The translations under genes and the position numbers were made by a program. DNA of 64,000 bases, from positions 620,001 to 684,000 of the forward strand of contig CAVSET010000001.1 of the NCBI GenBank assembly GCA_963727075.1. The letters are read 5' to 3'. The notes under the pieces are model-generated. The model had not been told where the DNA came from. It made no database searches and worked only from the letters and a program-made list of their open reading frames with translations. The DNA is from Bog-756 sp963727075. Lineage in GTDB: Bacteria > Actinomycetota > Acidimicrobiia > Acidimicrobiales > RAAP-2. Shown piece by piece: positions 37,362-46,906 of the stretch. Each line of letters starts with the position of its first letter. Position 1 is the stretch's first letter.

Positions 37362-37754
37362 GGGTTAGCTCCTCGTGGTCACTGGCTGGGGGGAGCGTCA
37401 CAAAGAGGCAGAGACCGTTCAAGTCGGCCCCGTGCTGTTTGCTCAAGTCGGCGAACCTAGTGTCCGCGAGGTCCACAGCAAGGATGACCGCAACAACGAT
37501 GCCATCGCACGCAAACGGCCCACTCTACAGCTGAATCCAAGGTTGACACCGGAATCGAGGCCCCGGTCGTCATTCTCGCCCTGGCATCGGGGACGACTGG
37601 CATGGAAATGACACAATGGCGTCACGATTCCGCAGGCTCAAAGCGCCGGAATTGTTTGCATCTGAGGCAACGGCTGCAATTGATGCAATGGATGGGTGAG
37701 CCGACAGTGGCGTCGGGCAACGCGACGCCGGGCGACACCCGGTCTGCCTGGCGA
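37362..37754. other. Gene-free interval with inverted TTGCATC/GATGCAA
   Basis: About 390 bases, less GC-rich than the neighbours, with no gene recognised. TTGCATC (near 37656) and GATGCAA (near 37682) form a spaced inverted pair that could be an operator. It should also carry the promoter of the broken surface gene and the terminator of the phosphatase gene. Confidence 0.35.
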
Positions 37755-40700
37755 TTACCCGGCCGGTCTGAACACGGCGATGCCGGCGGCCCAGTACATG
37801 GCGGTTCCGAAGGTGCCGGCGAAGCTCTGCGACCCCGGTGCGCCGACGACCTGGTAGCCGGTCACGATGGTGGCGACCGTCCCGGTCGTGGTCTGCTGGG
37901 CCTGGTTGCTGTAGCCGGGTGAGGTGACGGTGATGGCCTCGGCGTTGTTGTGGCCGGCGATGAAGCCGACGACCAGCTCGTTGGCGGCGAGGCGGCGGCC
38001 GTTCCCGACGCAGCTGAGGTGCTGGTGTTCGAGGTGCCGGCCGAGACGTCCAGGACACCGGTCGTCGCCACCCCGGAGAACTCCTGGACCTCGAAGGCGA
38101 TGGAGGCCGCCGAGGCCACATGGACGGTGACGGTCGTGGCCGGGTTGGCGTTGGCCGAGTACCACATCTCGCCGTTCGAGTTGTGGCCCGACACGTCGTA
38201 GGCGCCGATCCGGGTCCAGGTGTTGCCGGCCGAGTCGGTGACCGAGGTCACATGGTTGGTGGCCCCGGTGTACTCACTGACCGAGACCACCAGCAGGTCA
38301 CCGGCCTTGGTGGCCGACGGGAAGGAGCCGCTGAGTGAGGTAGACGTAGTCGTCTCGGTGGCCGACGCCGTCTGCACCAGGGCCGGAGCCGCGGTGGTCA
38401 CCGGGTTGACCGTGAGGGAGAAGCTGGTCGAGTGGGTGGCCGATGTCCCGGTTCCGGTCACGGTGATGCTCGTTGTCCCCGTCGGCGTGGTGGACGACGT
38501 AGTGACCGTCATGGTCGAGCTCTGCCCGGCGTTGACCGTCTGCGGGTTGAACGACACCAGGGCGCCGGTGGGAATTCCGGTGGCGCTGAGCGCCACCGAC
38601 TGGGTCGACCCGCTGGTGACGGCGGTGCCGATGGTGGATGTGGCCGGCGAGCCGGCGATCACCGTCGCCGAGCTCGGAGTGGCCGAGATGGAGAAGTCGT
38701 TCGGCGGTGGCGGGTTGACCGTGAGGGAGAAGCTGGTCGAGTGGGTGGCCGATGTCCCGGTTCCGGTCACGGTGATGCTCGTTGTCCCCGTCGGCGTGGT
38801 GGACGACGTAGTGACCGTCATGGTCGAGCTCTGCCCGGCGTTGACCGTCTGCGGGTTGAACGACACCAGGGCGCCGGTGGGAATTCCGGTGGCGCTCAGC
38901 GCCACCGACTGGGTCGATCCGCTGGTGACGGCGGTGCCGATGGTGGATGTGGCCGGCGAGCCGGCGGTCACCGTCGCCGAGCTCGGACTGGCCGAGATGG
39001 AGAAGTCGTTCGAGGCGGCCGGGTTCACAGTCAAGGTGAAGCTCTGGCTGGCCGGGGTCCCGATCCCGTTGGTGGCGGTGATGGTGATGGGGTAGGACGC
39101 CGCACTCCCGCTGGCCGGGGTACCGGACAGGGTGGCGGTGCCGTTGCCATTGTCGACGAAGCCCACGCCGGTCGGCAGGGATCCGGATTCGGAGACGGCG
39201 GGGGTGGGTGAACCGGTGGTGGTCACCGAGAAGGTCCCGGCGGTGCCCTGGGTGAACGTGGTGTTGTTGGACGAGGTAATGGTGGGGGCCACCGGCGCCG
39301 GGTTCACGGTGAGGGAGAACGGGGTCGAGTGCGTGGCCGAGGCCCCGGTTCCGGTCACCGTGATAGAGGACGTCCCGACGGGGGTCGTCGTTGACGTGGT
39401 CACTGTCATGGTCGAGCTCTGACCGGCGTTGACCGTCTGGGGGTTGAACGACACCGTGGCCCCGGTGGGCACACCGGTGGCGCTGAGCGCCACCGACTGG
39501 GTGGCCCCGCTCGTCACCGCGGTGTTGATGGTGCTGGTGGTCCCGGATCCGGCATTGACGGTGGCCGAACTCGGGCTGGCCGCGATGGAAAAGTCATTCG
39601 GTGGCGATACCGACCCGGCCTTGAACAAGGCCACCCCGGAGGCCCAGTACATGGCCGTACCGAACGACCCGGCGAAGCTCTGGGGTCCGGGTGCGCCCAA
39701 GTCCTGGTAGCCGCTCCGGACGGTCACGGTGCTCGGGCTCGTCGCCGTCTGCTGGGGTTGGACGGTGTAGCCCGGGGAGGTCACGGTGATGGCCTGGGCG
39801 TTGCTGTGACCGGCGACGAACCCGACGGCGAGGTCATTCGAACCGGTGGGGGTGACCGTCCCCGAGGAGGCCGCGGTGCTGGTGGCAGCGGCGCCGATCG
39901 AGCCGTCGAGCGGACCGGACGTGGCCACACCGCTGAACTCCTGGACTTGCAGGGCGACGGTCGTGGCGCCGGTCGTCACCGTCACACTGCTCACCGAGGC
40001 CGCATTCGGGGCGTACCACATCTCGCCGTCCGAATTCTGGCCCGAGACCGCGTACGCCCCCACCTTGGTCCAGGTGTTCTTCCCGTCGGTGACGGCGGTG
40101 ATCGGCTTGCTGGCACCGGTGAACACACCGGAGGTGAGCACCAGGAGGTCCCCCGCCTGGCTGGGCGCCGGGAGGGTGACCGTGGTGGTCGACGACCCCG
40201 CGCTCTGGACGAACGTCGGCCCGGCCGGGGCGGCCGGGGTGGTGACGCCCACCGGCGGCGTGGTCTGCTGGGAGGTGTTGCCGGCGCCGTCGCGAGCGTC
40301 GATGTTGTATTGGTAAGTGGTGGACGGCGCGGCCGTCGAGTCGGTGTAGCCCGTACCGGTTCCCGACGTCGTCGCCAGCAACGAGCCGTTGCGGTAGATG
40401 TCGTAGCCGGTCACCCCGGTATTGTCCGTCGACGCCGTCCAGGTCAGGTTGACCTGGGTCGGAGATGTGGCCGACGCGGCCAGGTTGGTGGGCACGGACG
40501 GGCGCGGTGGTGTCGACCGTCCAGCTGGCCGTGGCCGGGGACGCTCCCGCCCCGGTGACCACCAGACTATGGGGGCCGGGGGCCAGGCCGCTGTAGGTCA
40601 CTGGGCTGGTGCAGGCGGCGGCGGTCGCCCCGTCGAGACTGCAGGTGAAGGAGGTCCCGCCCCCGGTGGCGTGGAACGAGATGGTGGCGCTGGTGGCGTT

Positions 40701-42335
40701 GGTGAGAGCCGGCGGTGGCGTGTCGATCACCGTGGTCGAGGAGGTCGAGTAGGTGTAGCTCTGCTGGTCGAAGGACTGCCCGGCGGCGTTGATGGGGGTC
40801 ACCGTGGCCGTCCCACCGTTCACCGTGACCTTGAGGAAGTTGAAGACCTGAGCGGCCGATTGAGGAGCAGGAGCACCACATCCTGACCCCGTGTTGCTGG
40901 TGGGGCTCCAGCCGATGGCGTAGATAGCTCCCGACTGCTGGAACCCGGAGCAGGTGCTGCCTCCGCTCACCGGCTCGAGGATCCCGCCACCACCACCGGT
41001 CACGTAGGTGACCACATGGCCCGCTCCGCTCGGTGCAATGCGCTGATAGGTGTGGGCATGCCCGTTGAACACCACGTTGACGGCGTTGTTGGCGAGCAGG
41101 GACTCCAGACTGTTCGGGTTGGAGGAAGTGTTCTGAAGGAAGGTGTCGCTCGACTGGGTCGAGTTGTCAGAGCGGACGGGGAAGTGGAATACGGCCATCT
41201 TCACGCCGCCGGGATGGCTGGCCAGATCGGCGGCCAGCCACTTGTACTCGGGCGAGCTCGGGGTCCAGTGCTCGTCGTGGTCGTCCTGGTACAGGCTGCC
41301 GGTCCCCACGTTGCTGTCCGCCCAGGCGGCGTCCAGCACGTAGATGCGAGCACCCCCGGTGGAGAAGGCGTACCACGCGTCGGGATAGCTGGCCGGGTTC
41401 GTGCCGTCCAGAGTCGGGGCTGGATACGAGTCGTAGGCGTAGACCCCGTTCGAGTTGGTGGCGTTCTGTGACTCCGGCCAGTTGTGCAAGCCGGTGGTGT
41501 TCTGTCCGTGGTTCCCCTCGCCGGCGAAGACGGGCAGGCCGTTCAGCTGCGGCCAGTAGGACGGTCCGAAGATGTTGCTGATGTCGGATCCGGTCTGCTC
41601 CAGGTCGCCGTAGTTCGACTGCGAACCTCCGCTGTAGGCCACGTCCCCAGCGGTGAGCACGAAGCTGGCTCCCGACGATCCGATGAGCGAGTCGATGGCC
41701 GCCTGGTCCGGATTGAGGTTGTTGGGCCAGGCAACGCTGGCCGTTTGCATGGTCTCGCCCAGGTCGCCGACGACATCGAAGGTGACCGGGGCCGACGAGC
41801 CGGCCGCCGCCACAGTCGTGAAGGACTGGGTCGGATGAGGGGTGCCGGCGATGAGATTGACGGGGTTGGATCCGCCTGAGAAGGGCTCATAGCAGTAGGT
41901 CGTGCTGGGCGACAGGCCGGTGAGGGTCACCGTGCGCTGATACTCGTTGGTGGAGCCGACGGTGAACTGGGGACTGACGACGCTCGTCCCCTCGTTCGTC
42001 GAGGGGTGGAGATCGGGGAGCTTCCAGTTCTGCGGGATGGTTGCCGTGTTCTGGGTGCAGTTGCCCGATGGTCCCCATTTGAGCGAACCGGGGAGGGTGA
42101 AGCCGTCCGTGGTCGCCCAGTTCACGTCGGCGGAGGTCTGGGTCAGGTCGGTGACGTAGGGGGCGCGGGTGAGGATGGGGTTGAAGCCGCTGTAGGGAGT
42201 GACCGCAATGGGCGGGGGGCCGGCGGCGCCCGCCGACTCGACCGAGGTCGTCATGACCGTGGCGATGACGGCGACAGTCGCCAAGGCCAAACAGATCAGC
42301 CGCCATTGAACCCACCGATGTTGCCCTGTAGTCAT
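37755..42335 (-). CDS. Very large secreted purple-acid-phosphatase-like protein, two frameshifts
   Basis: About 1,525 residues over two frames. A signal peptide (to about residue 38) precedes a PAP-type N-terminal domain (RAPYVTDLTQTSADVNWAT) and a metallophosphatase core with metal ligands in VVGDLGE, AGDVAYSGG, GEGNHGQ, VFHFPVRS and NGHAHTYQR. An Ig-like and an Fn3 domain, a 200-residue module (copy A, about 40219-39617), three Ig-like repeats of about 103 residues, and a second module copy (about 38390-37755) follow. Frames change near 40500 and return near 37990. ATG 42335 has AGGAGG eight bases upstream. It should release phosphate from organic esters outside the cell. Confidence 0.87.
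38402..39014. repeat. 309-bp near-identical tandem repeat (Ig-like module)
   Basis: A block beginning CGGGTTGACCGTGAGGGAGA at 38402 recurs at 38711 with only a few differences over about 300 bases; each encodes one 103-residue Ig-like domain of the phosphatase. A third, more diverged copy lies at about 39300-39600. The near identity implies recent duplication or gene conversion and makes copy number prone to assembly collapse. Confidence 0.9.
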
Positions 42336-42541
42336 CAGAGCCCCTCCTCCGTCGGTGAAGACGATACAGGACTACGCCGGAGAAAGCCCTCGATGTGGTG
42401 GGAATTGATGGCGTGTCTCGCATGGCGTGTCGGAACGCTCACGCGTTGCGGTGGAATGCCCACCCCCGCGCCCCAACCTGACGCGACTAATGACCGTGGA
42501 TCACAGGTCAATCCAAGGTTGGACCCACCTCATCCCTGCCC

Positions 42542-45211
42542 TTACGGCTTGAACACAGCCACACCGGCCGCCCAGTACATGGCGGTGCCGAACGTGCCGG
42601 CGAAGCTCTGGGGCCCCGGTGCCCCGTCGACCTGATAGCCGGTCACGATGGTGGCGATGGCCCCCGTCGTGGTCTGTTGGGCCTGGTCGCTGTAGCCCGG
42701 GGAGGTCACTGTGATCGGCTCGGCGTTGTTGTGGCCGGCGATCAGCCCGACCACCAACTCGTTGGCGACCGAGACCGTGGTCGCGCCCGACGCCGCCGAT
42801 GTGCCGGTGTTGGAGGTCCCGGTCACGGTGTCCAATGCACCGGTCGGCGCCACCCCCGAGAACTCCTGCACGTCGAAGGCCATGGAGGCGGCCGAGGCCA
42901 CATGGGCGGTGACCGTCGTCGTCGGATTTGCATTGGCCGCGTACCAGAACTCGCCGTCCGAGTTGTGACCCGAGACAAAGGTGGCGCCGGCCCGGGTCCA
43001 GGTGTTGCCCGCCGAGTCCGTGATGGAGGTCAGGTGGTTGGTGGCCCCGGTGTACTCACTGGCCGAGAGCACGAGGAGGTCACCGGGCTTGGTGGCGGAG
43101 GGGAACGAGCCGCTCAGCGAGGTGGACGGAGCCTTCTCGGTGGCCGAGGCCGACTGCACGAAGGCCGGTGCTGACGTGGTCACCGGGTCCACCGTCAGGG
43201 AGAAAGTGGCCGTATGGGTGGCCGACGTCCCGGTGCCGGTTACGGTGATGCTAGACGTCCCGGCCGGCGTAGTGGGCGACGTCGTGACCGTCATGGTCGA
43301 GCTCTGGCCGGCGGTGATCGCCGGCGGGTTGAACGACACCGTTGCGCCAGTCGGGGCTCCGGTGGCGCTGAGCGCCACCGACTGGGTGGAGCCGCTCGTC
43401 ACCGTGGTCGAGATCGTGCTGGTCGTCCCCGACCCGGCGGTCACCGCAGACGAGCCCGGAGTAGCGGTGACGGAGAAGTCGTTGGTCGGCGGCGGGGCGA
43501 ACGTGTACGTCTGCGGGTCGAAGGTCTGCCCGGCGGCGTTGGTCGGGGTCACGGTGACCTTGGTCCCGACCACCGTCACCTTCAAGAAGTTGTAGACCTG
43601 AGCTGCAGACTGCGGATCCGTGGCTCCCGTGCCGCACGACGATCCCGTCCCGGCGTTGGGATCGGAACTTGACGGAGTCCATCCGAGGGCGTAGATACTC
43701 TCGGCGGTCAGGAGGGACTGGCAGGTGGTGCCCTGCAGCACCGGTTCGGGCACGCCCCCCCCTCCCCCGGTCACGTAGTTGACGAGCTGGCCGGACTGGT
43801 GCGGCACGATCCGCTGATACGTGTGGGCGTGGCCGTTGAAGGCGATGCCCACGCCGTTGGCCGCCAGGAGGGCCTCGAGGCTGGTCGAGGCAGCCGGGTT
43901 GGCCGAGCTGTTGTCCAGGTAGGGATCGGACGGTTGGGTGGCACTGTCCGAGCGCAACGGGTAGTGGAAGGCGGCCAGCTTGACACCTCCGGGATGAGCG
44001 GCCAGGTCCTTCTGCAGCCACTTGTACTCGGGGGAGGTCGTCTGCCAGTGCTCGTCGGCGTCGGCCTGGTAGCCCTTGCAGTAGGTCGGGTTGGCCGCGC
44101 ACTCGGCCCCAGTGGCGGAACCGGTCCCTGATGCGGTGCCATCAGACCAGGCCCCGTCGATGACATAGATGCGCACGTTTCCGGTCGAGAACGCATACCA
44201 GTTGTCGGGGAAGGAGCCCTTAATGCCGTCCACCCCGCTGTAGCTGTCCATGGCGTAGGTGCCGCCCGAGCTCGTGGCGTTGGTGGGCGTGGGCCACACC
44301 CGCAGAGTAGTGACGGACTGTCCGTGGTTGCCATCGGCGGCGAAGGTGGGGATCCCGCCGGTCTGCGGGAAGTAGGACGGACCGAAGACGTTGCTGACCT
44401 CGGGGACGGTGCCCTTCTGTTGGAGGTCCCCGAGGTTGGACTCGGTCCCTCCGGAGTAGCCGGTGTCACCGGCCACGAGTAGGAACTTGGCGCCGGACTG
44501 CCCGATCTGGTGATAGAGCGAGGCCTCGTCGGGATTCACCCCGCCAGGGAATGCCACGTCGGTGCCGGCATTGGCACTGGAATTGGCGTAGTTCTCGCCA
44601 GTGTCGGCGATGACATCGAAGGTCACCGGCGTCGTCGAAGCAGTGCTCACCGGGTCGAGTGTGGTGAACGTCTGGTCGGGCCGTGTCGCCGGCAGGAGAT
44701 CGACCGCCCCAGCCTTGTCGGTGGAGAAGGCCGCGTAGCAGTACTGGGTGCCCGGCGACAGGCCGGTGACGAGGACCGATGCCTGATGTTCCTTGATCGT
44801 CACCCCCGATCCATTCACGACCGAGAACGCCCAGCCGGTCATACCGCTCGAAGCCGACCCCGCTGTCGCATTGACCGGCCCGGGCAGCGACGTCGGCACG
44901 GGCTTCGCCGCCGGCGTCCATTTCGTGGCGGCCGTTGGACAGACGCCGTTCACGGTGGCGGCGACCTGGAGTGAGCCGGGCGCGTTGGACGAGCTGGCCC
45001 AGTTCACGTAGGCCGACGTCTGGGTGAGGTCGGTCACGTACGGAGCCCGGGTCAAGAGGCTGTTGAACCCACCGTAGGGCGTGACAGCCAAGGGTACGGG
45101 GCCGGTGGCCGACGCCGCGACCGGGATGATGACCGCGGTGGCCACGGCCACGGCCGCCAGAGATGACACGAGCAAGCGCGGGCGAACGCGACCGCTGGGA
45201 CTGGGGAACAC
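42542..45211 (-). CDS. Secreted purple-acid-phosphatase-like protein with Ig and C-terminal module
   Basis: About 889 residues and fully open, so it is the intact reference for its neighbour. A signal peptide (VRPRLLVSSLAAVAVATAVI) is followed by RAPYVTDLTQTSAYVNWAS and a phosphatase core with VIADTGE, AGDTGYSGG, ADGNHGQ, AFHYPLRS and NGHAHTYQR. One Ig-like repeat and one copy of the 190-residue module ending GTAMYWAAGVAVFKP follow. The first metal motif reads DTGE where the paralogue has DLGE. GTG 45211 gives a normal signal peptide; GTG 45274 is an alternative. The two phosphatase genes are tandem, 206 bases apart. Confidence 0.88.
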   Translation of the reverse strand: MFPSPSGRVRPRLLVSSLAAVAVATAVIIPVAASATGPVPLAVTPYGGFNSLLTRAPYVTDLTQTSAYVNWASSSNAPGSLQVAATVNGVCPTAATKWTPAAKPVPTSLPGPVNATAGSASSGMTGWAFSVVNGSGVTIKEHQASVLVTGLSPGTQYCYAAFSTDKAGAVDLLPATRPDQTFTTLDPVSTASTTPVTFDVIADTGENYANSSANAGTDVAFPGGVNPDEASLYHQIGQSGAKFLLVAGDTGYSGGTESNLGDLQQKGTVPEVSNVFGPSYFPQTGGIPTFAADGNHGQSVTTLRVWPTPTNATSSGGTYAMDSYSGVDGIKGSFPDNWYAFSTGNVRIYVIDGAWSDGTASGTGSATGAECAANPTYCKGYQADADEHWQTTSPEYKWLQKDLAAHPGGVKLAAFHYPLRSDSATQPSDPYLDNSSANPAASTSLEALLAANGVGIAFNGHAHTYQRIVPHQSGQLVNYVTGGGGGVPEPVLQGTTCQSLLTAESIYALGWTPSSSDPNAGTGSSCGTGATDPQSAAQVYNFLKVTVVGTKVTVTPTNAAGQTFDPQTYTFAPPPTNDFSVTATPGSSAVTAGSGTTSTISTTVTSGSTQSVALSATGAPTGATVSFNPPAITAGQSSTMTVTTSPTTPAGTSSITVTGTGTSATHTATFSLTVDPVTTSAPAFVQSASATEKAPSTSLSGSFPSATKPGDLLVLSASEYTGATNHLTSITDSAGNTWTRAGATFVSGHNSDGEFWYAANANPTTTVTAHVASAASMAFDVQEFSGVAPTGALDTVTGTSNTGTSAASGATTVSVANELVVGLIAGHNNAEPITVTSPGYSDQAQQTTTGAIATIVTGYQVDGAPGPQSFAGTFGTAMYWAAGVAVFKP

Positions 45212-45375
45212 GTACCGATCTCGACTCTCTAGTGGGCAGGGTTCGTAGCTTGTCAGCCAGGTCAAGGTGGACACATGCTAGTACTCGCACCTGCCTCCAT
45301 CGAGGCGAGCCACCCCTCAGCGATGAGTTGAAGTCGCGCCCCCGTGACGGGTCGATTCATCGTGTTGCACCCGAG

Positions 45376-46269
45376 TCACAACGGGAGGGTGATCGGGATC
45401 ACGATCGTCGTCGTGGTGGTGGTCGGCGGCACGGTCGTGGTGGTGGTCGTCGTCGGAGGCGTCGTGGTGGTGGTCGTCGTCGGAGGCGTCGTGGTGGTGG
45501 TCGTCGGAGGCGTCGTGGTGGTGGTGGTCGTCGGCGGCGTCGTGGTGGTGGTCGTCGGCGGCACGTCGTGGTGGTGGTCGTCGGCGGCGGCACCGTGGTG
45601 GTGGGCGGCGGCGGCGGAGGCTGGATGGTCGGCGGCGGAGGAGGCGACACCGGCGGCTTCCCCGTCGGCGGCGGCAACGGCGGCAGCTGGGCCACGGTGG
45701 GTGCTCCGGGGAGCAGCGTGGTCACCTTGACGAAGGTCGACAACGGCGCCAGCGTGGGCAGCGGGCTGGTACCCACTGGGGTGAAGAATGAGGCGCAGGC
45801 GACGTGGGCCTTGCCCAAGGTGGCCGTGGCCTTGACCGGTACGGTGAGCCCCGGTGAGGCGTGATCGATGGGCAGAGAGAAGACGGCCTTGCCGGTCGGG
45901 TCGCCCGACTCGGTGTGCACACTGTGGGTCCGGGCGTAGTCGGCCTCGAGTTTCACCTGGGCCCCGGCCGCCGATTGGACGGAAACCGTCTCGCCGGTGG
46001 CGCCCTGCGGTGGGCTCGGGTTCGAGACCGAAACCGAGCAACTGGACAATGTCGCCGCCTCGATGGTGCTGAAGGTCGCCCCCAGCGTGGTCGGCGTCGA
46101 GTTGCTGTGGGACGACCGGGCCGCCGAGGACACGTGCGGTGGAGTCGGAAGGCGCGAGCTGGCGCTCCCCCCGCCCACGGCGAAGAAGGCGATGCTGGCG
46201 ATGCCAATGACTGCGACGGCGGCCGCGATAGGACGCCAGCGATTTCCGCTCGATCAGGACATCGAGCAT
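45376..46269 (-). CDS. Small secreted protein with Thr/Pro-rich stalk, frame disturbed twice
   Basis: About 295 residues. ATG 46269 has AGGAGG six bases upstream, but the hydrophobic segment (AAAVAVIGIASIAFFAV) and the folded domain are in the next frame, so a shift near 46220-46250 is needed. The domain (CSVSVSNPSPPQG, VKLEADYARTHSVHT, ASFFTPV) is paralogous to 46325-46906 and has conserved cysteines. A Pro-rich linker and about 50 residues of PPTTTTTT repeats follow; a missing G near 45560 shifts the frame again. The Thr/Pro stalk resembles wall-spanning or O-glycosylated linkers. Confidence 0.72.
   Translation of the reverse strand: MLDVLIERKSLASYRGRRRSHWHRQHRLLRRGRGERQLAPSDSTARVLGGPVVPQQLDADHAGGDLQHHRGGDIVQLLGFGLEPEPTAGRHRRDGFRPIGGRGPGETRGRLRPDPQCAHRVGRPDRQGRLLSAHRSRLTGAHRTGQGHGHLGQGPRRLRLILHPSGYQPAAHAGAVVDLRQGDHAAPRSTHRGPAAAVAAADGEAAGVASSAADHPASAAAAHHHGAAADDHHHDVPPTTTTTTPPTTTTTTTPPTTTTTTPPTTTTTTTPPTTTTTTTVPPTTTTTTIVIPITLPL
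45405..45605. repeat. GTGGTGGTCGTC low-complexity array encoding PPTTTTTT
   Basis: About 200 bases of degenerate GTGGTGGTGGTCGTCGGCGG units, read on the minus strand as Pro-Pro-(Thr)5-7. Unit lengths vary in multiples of three except at about 45560, where one G is missing compared with the matching unit at 45428. Confidence 0.85.
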
Positions 46270-46324
46270 TGCGGACCTCCTGTGTCATTCGGCAGGGTCG
46301 GAGAAGAGGGTGGCGGTGGCACAG

Positions 46325-46906
46325 CTACTGCCCTCCGCCGGCTAAAGGGAATATTCCCACAGGATCGACCGGGGTGAACGAGGTCGAGCACGGGTACTTG
46401 ACCCCCCGGAGGGAGGCGGTGGCCGTCACCCGGACCGTAACGCCTGGTTGAGCGTGACTGATCGTCAATTCGAAGGAGGCGTTCCCGGCACTGTCGGCCA
46501 GGGCGTCGTGCACGCTCCGGGTCTTGACATAGTCGGCCTCCAGCCGGATCTCGGCACCGGCCGTGGTGGCCACGGTTGCCGTCTCCGCCGTCTGTCCTCT
46601 GAGCGGTGCCGGATTCGAGACCCACACGCTGCACCCGGTCAGGACGGCGGGCGGCGACACGGTGTAGGCCGCCGTCGGGTCCGCCCCGGCGTTGGAGGAA
46701 CCGGTCGAGGGACCGGTGCCAGCCGGCACGGTGCCCCCGGTCGTCGAACCAGTACCGGACGAGTGCGGCGTCGCGGCCTCTGATGGACCACTCGACGCCG
46801 ATTGGGGCAGCGGGAGACGGGCATGGCTTTCGCCACCGGCGGCGGCGCTCACGGCGACGGTGGCCACCGCCAGGACAGCCACGCCGATCATGGTCGGGGC
46901 CTTCAT
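46325..46906 (-). CDS. Small secreted protein, paralogue of the Thr/Pro-stalk protein
   Basis: A 193-residue protein with a signal peptide (MIGVAVLAVATVAVSAAAGG), a Ser/Gly/Thr-rich linker and a domain with CSVWVSNPAPLRGQ, IRLEADYVKTRSVHD and YPCSTSFTPVDPV. The domain aligns along its length with the downstream gene but lacks the stalk. Two Cys probably form a disulfide. Its ATG overlaps the stop of the upstream gene (ATGA), indicating coupled translation. The function is unknown. Confidence 0.8.
   Translation of the reverse strand: MKAPTMIGVAVLAVATVAVSAAAGGESHARLPLPQSASSGPSEAATPHSSGTGSTTGGTVPAGTGPSTGSSNAGADPTAAYTVSPPAVLTGCSVWVSNPAPLRGQTAETATVATTAGAEIRLEADYVKTRSVHDALADSAGNASFELTISHAQPGVTVRVTATASLRGVKYPCSTSFTPVDPVGIFPLAGGGQ

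Noticed and set aside
45405..45605. CRISPR-like regular repeat array
   Set aside because: Units are short, degenerate and contiguous, with no spacers; they encode a Thr/Pro stalk.
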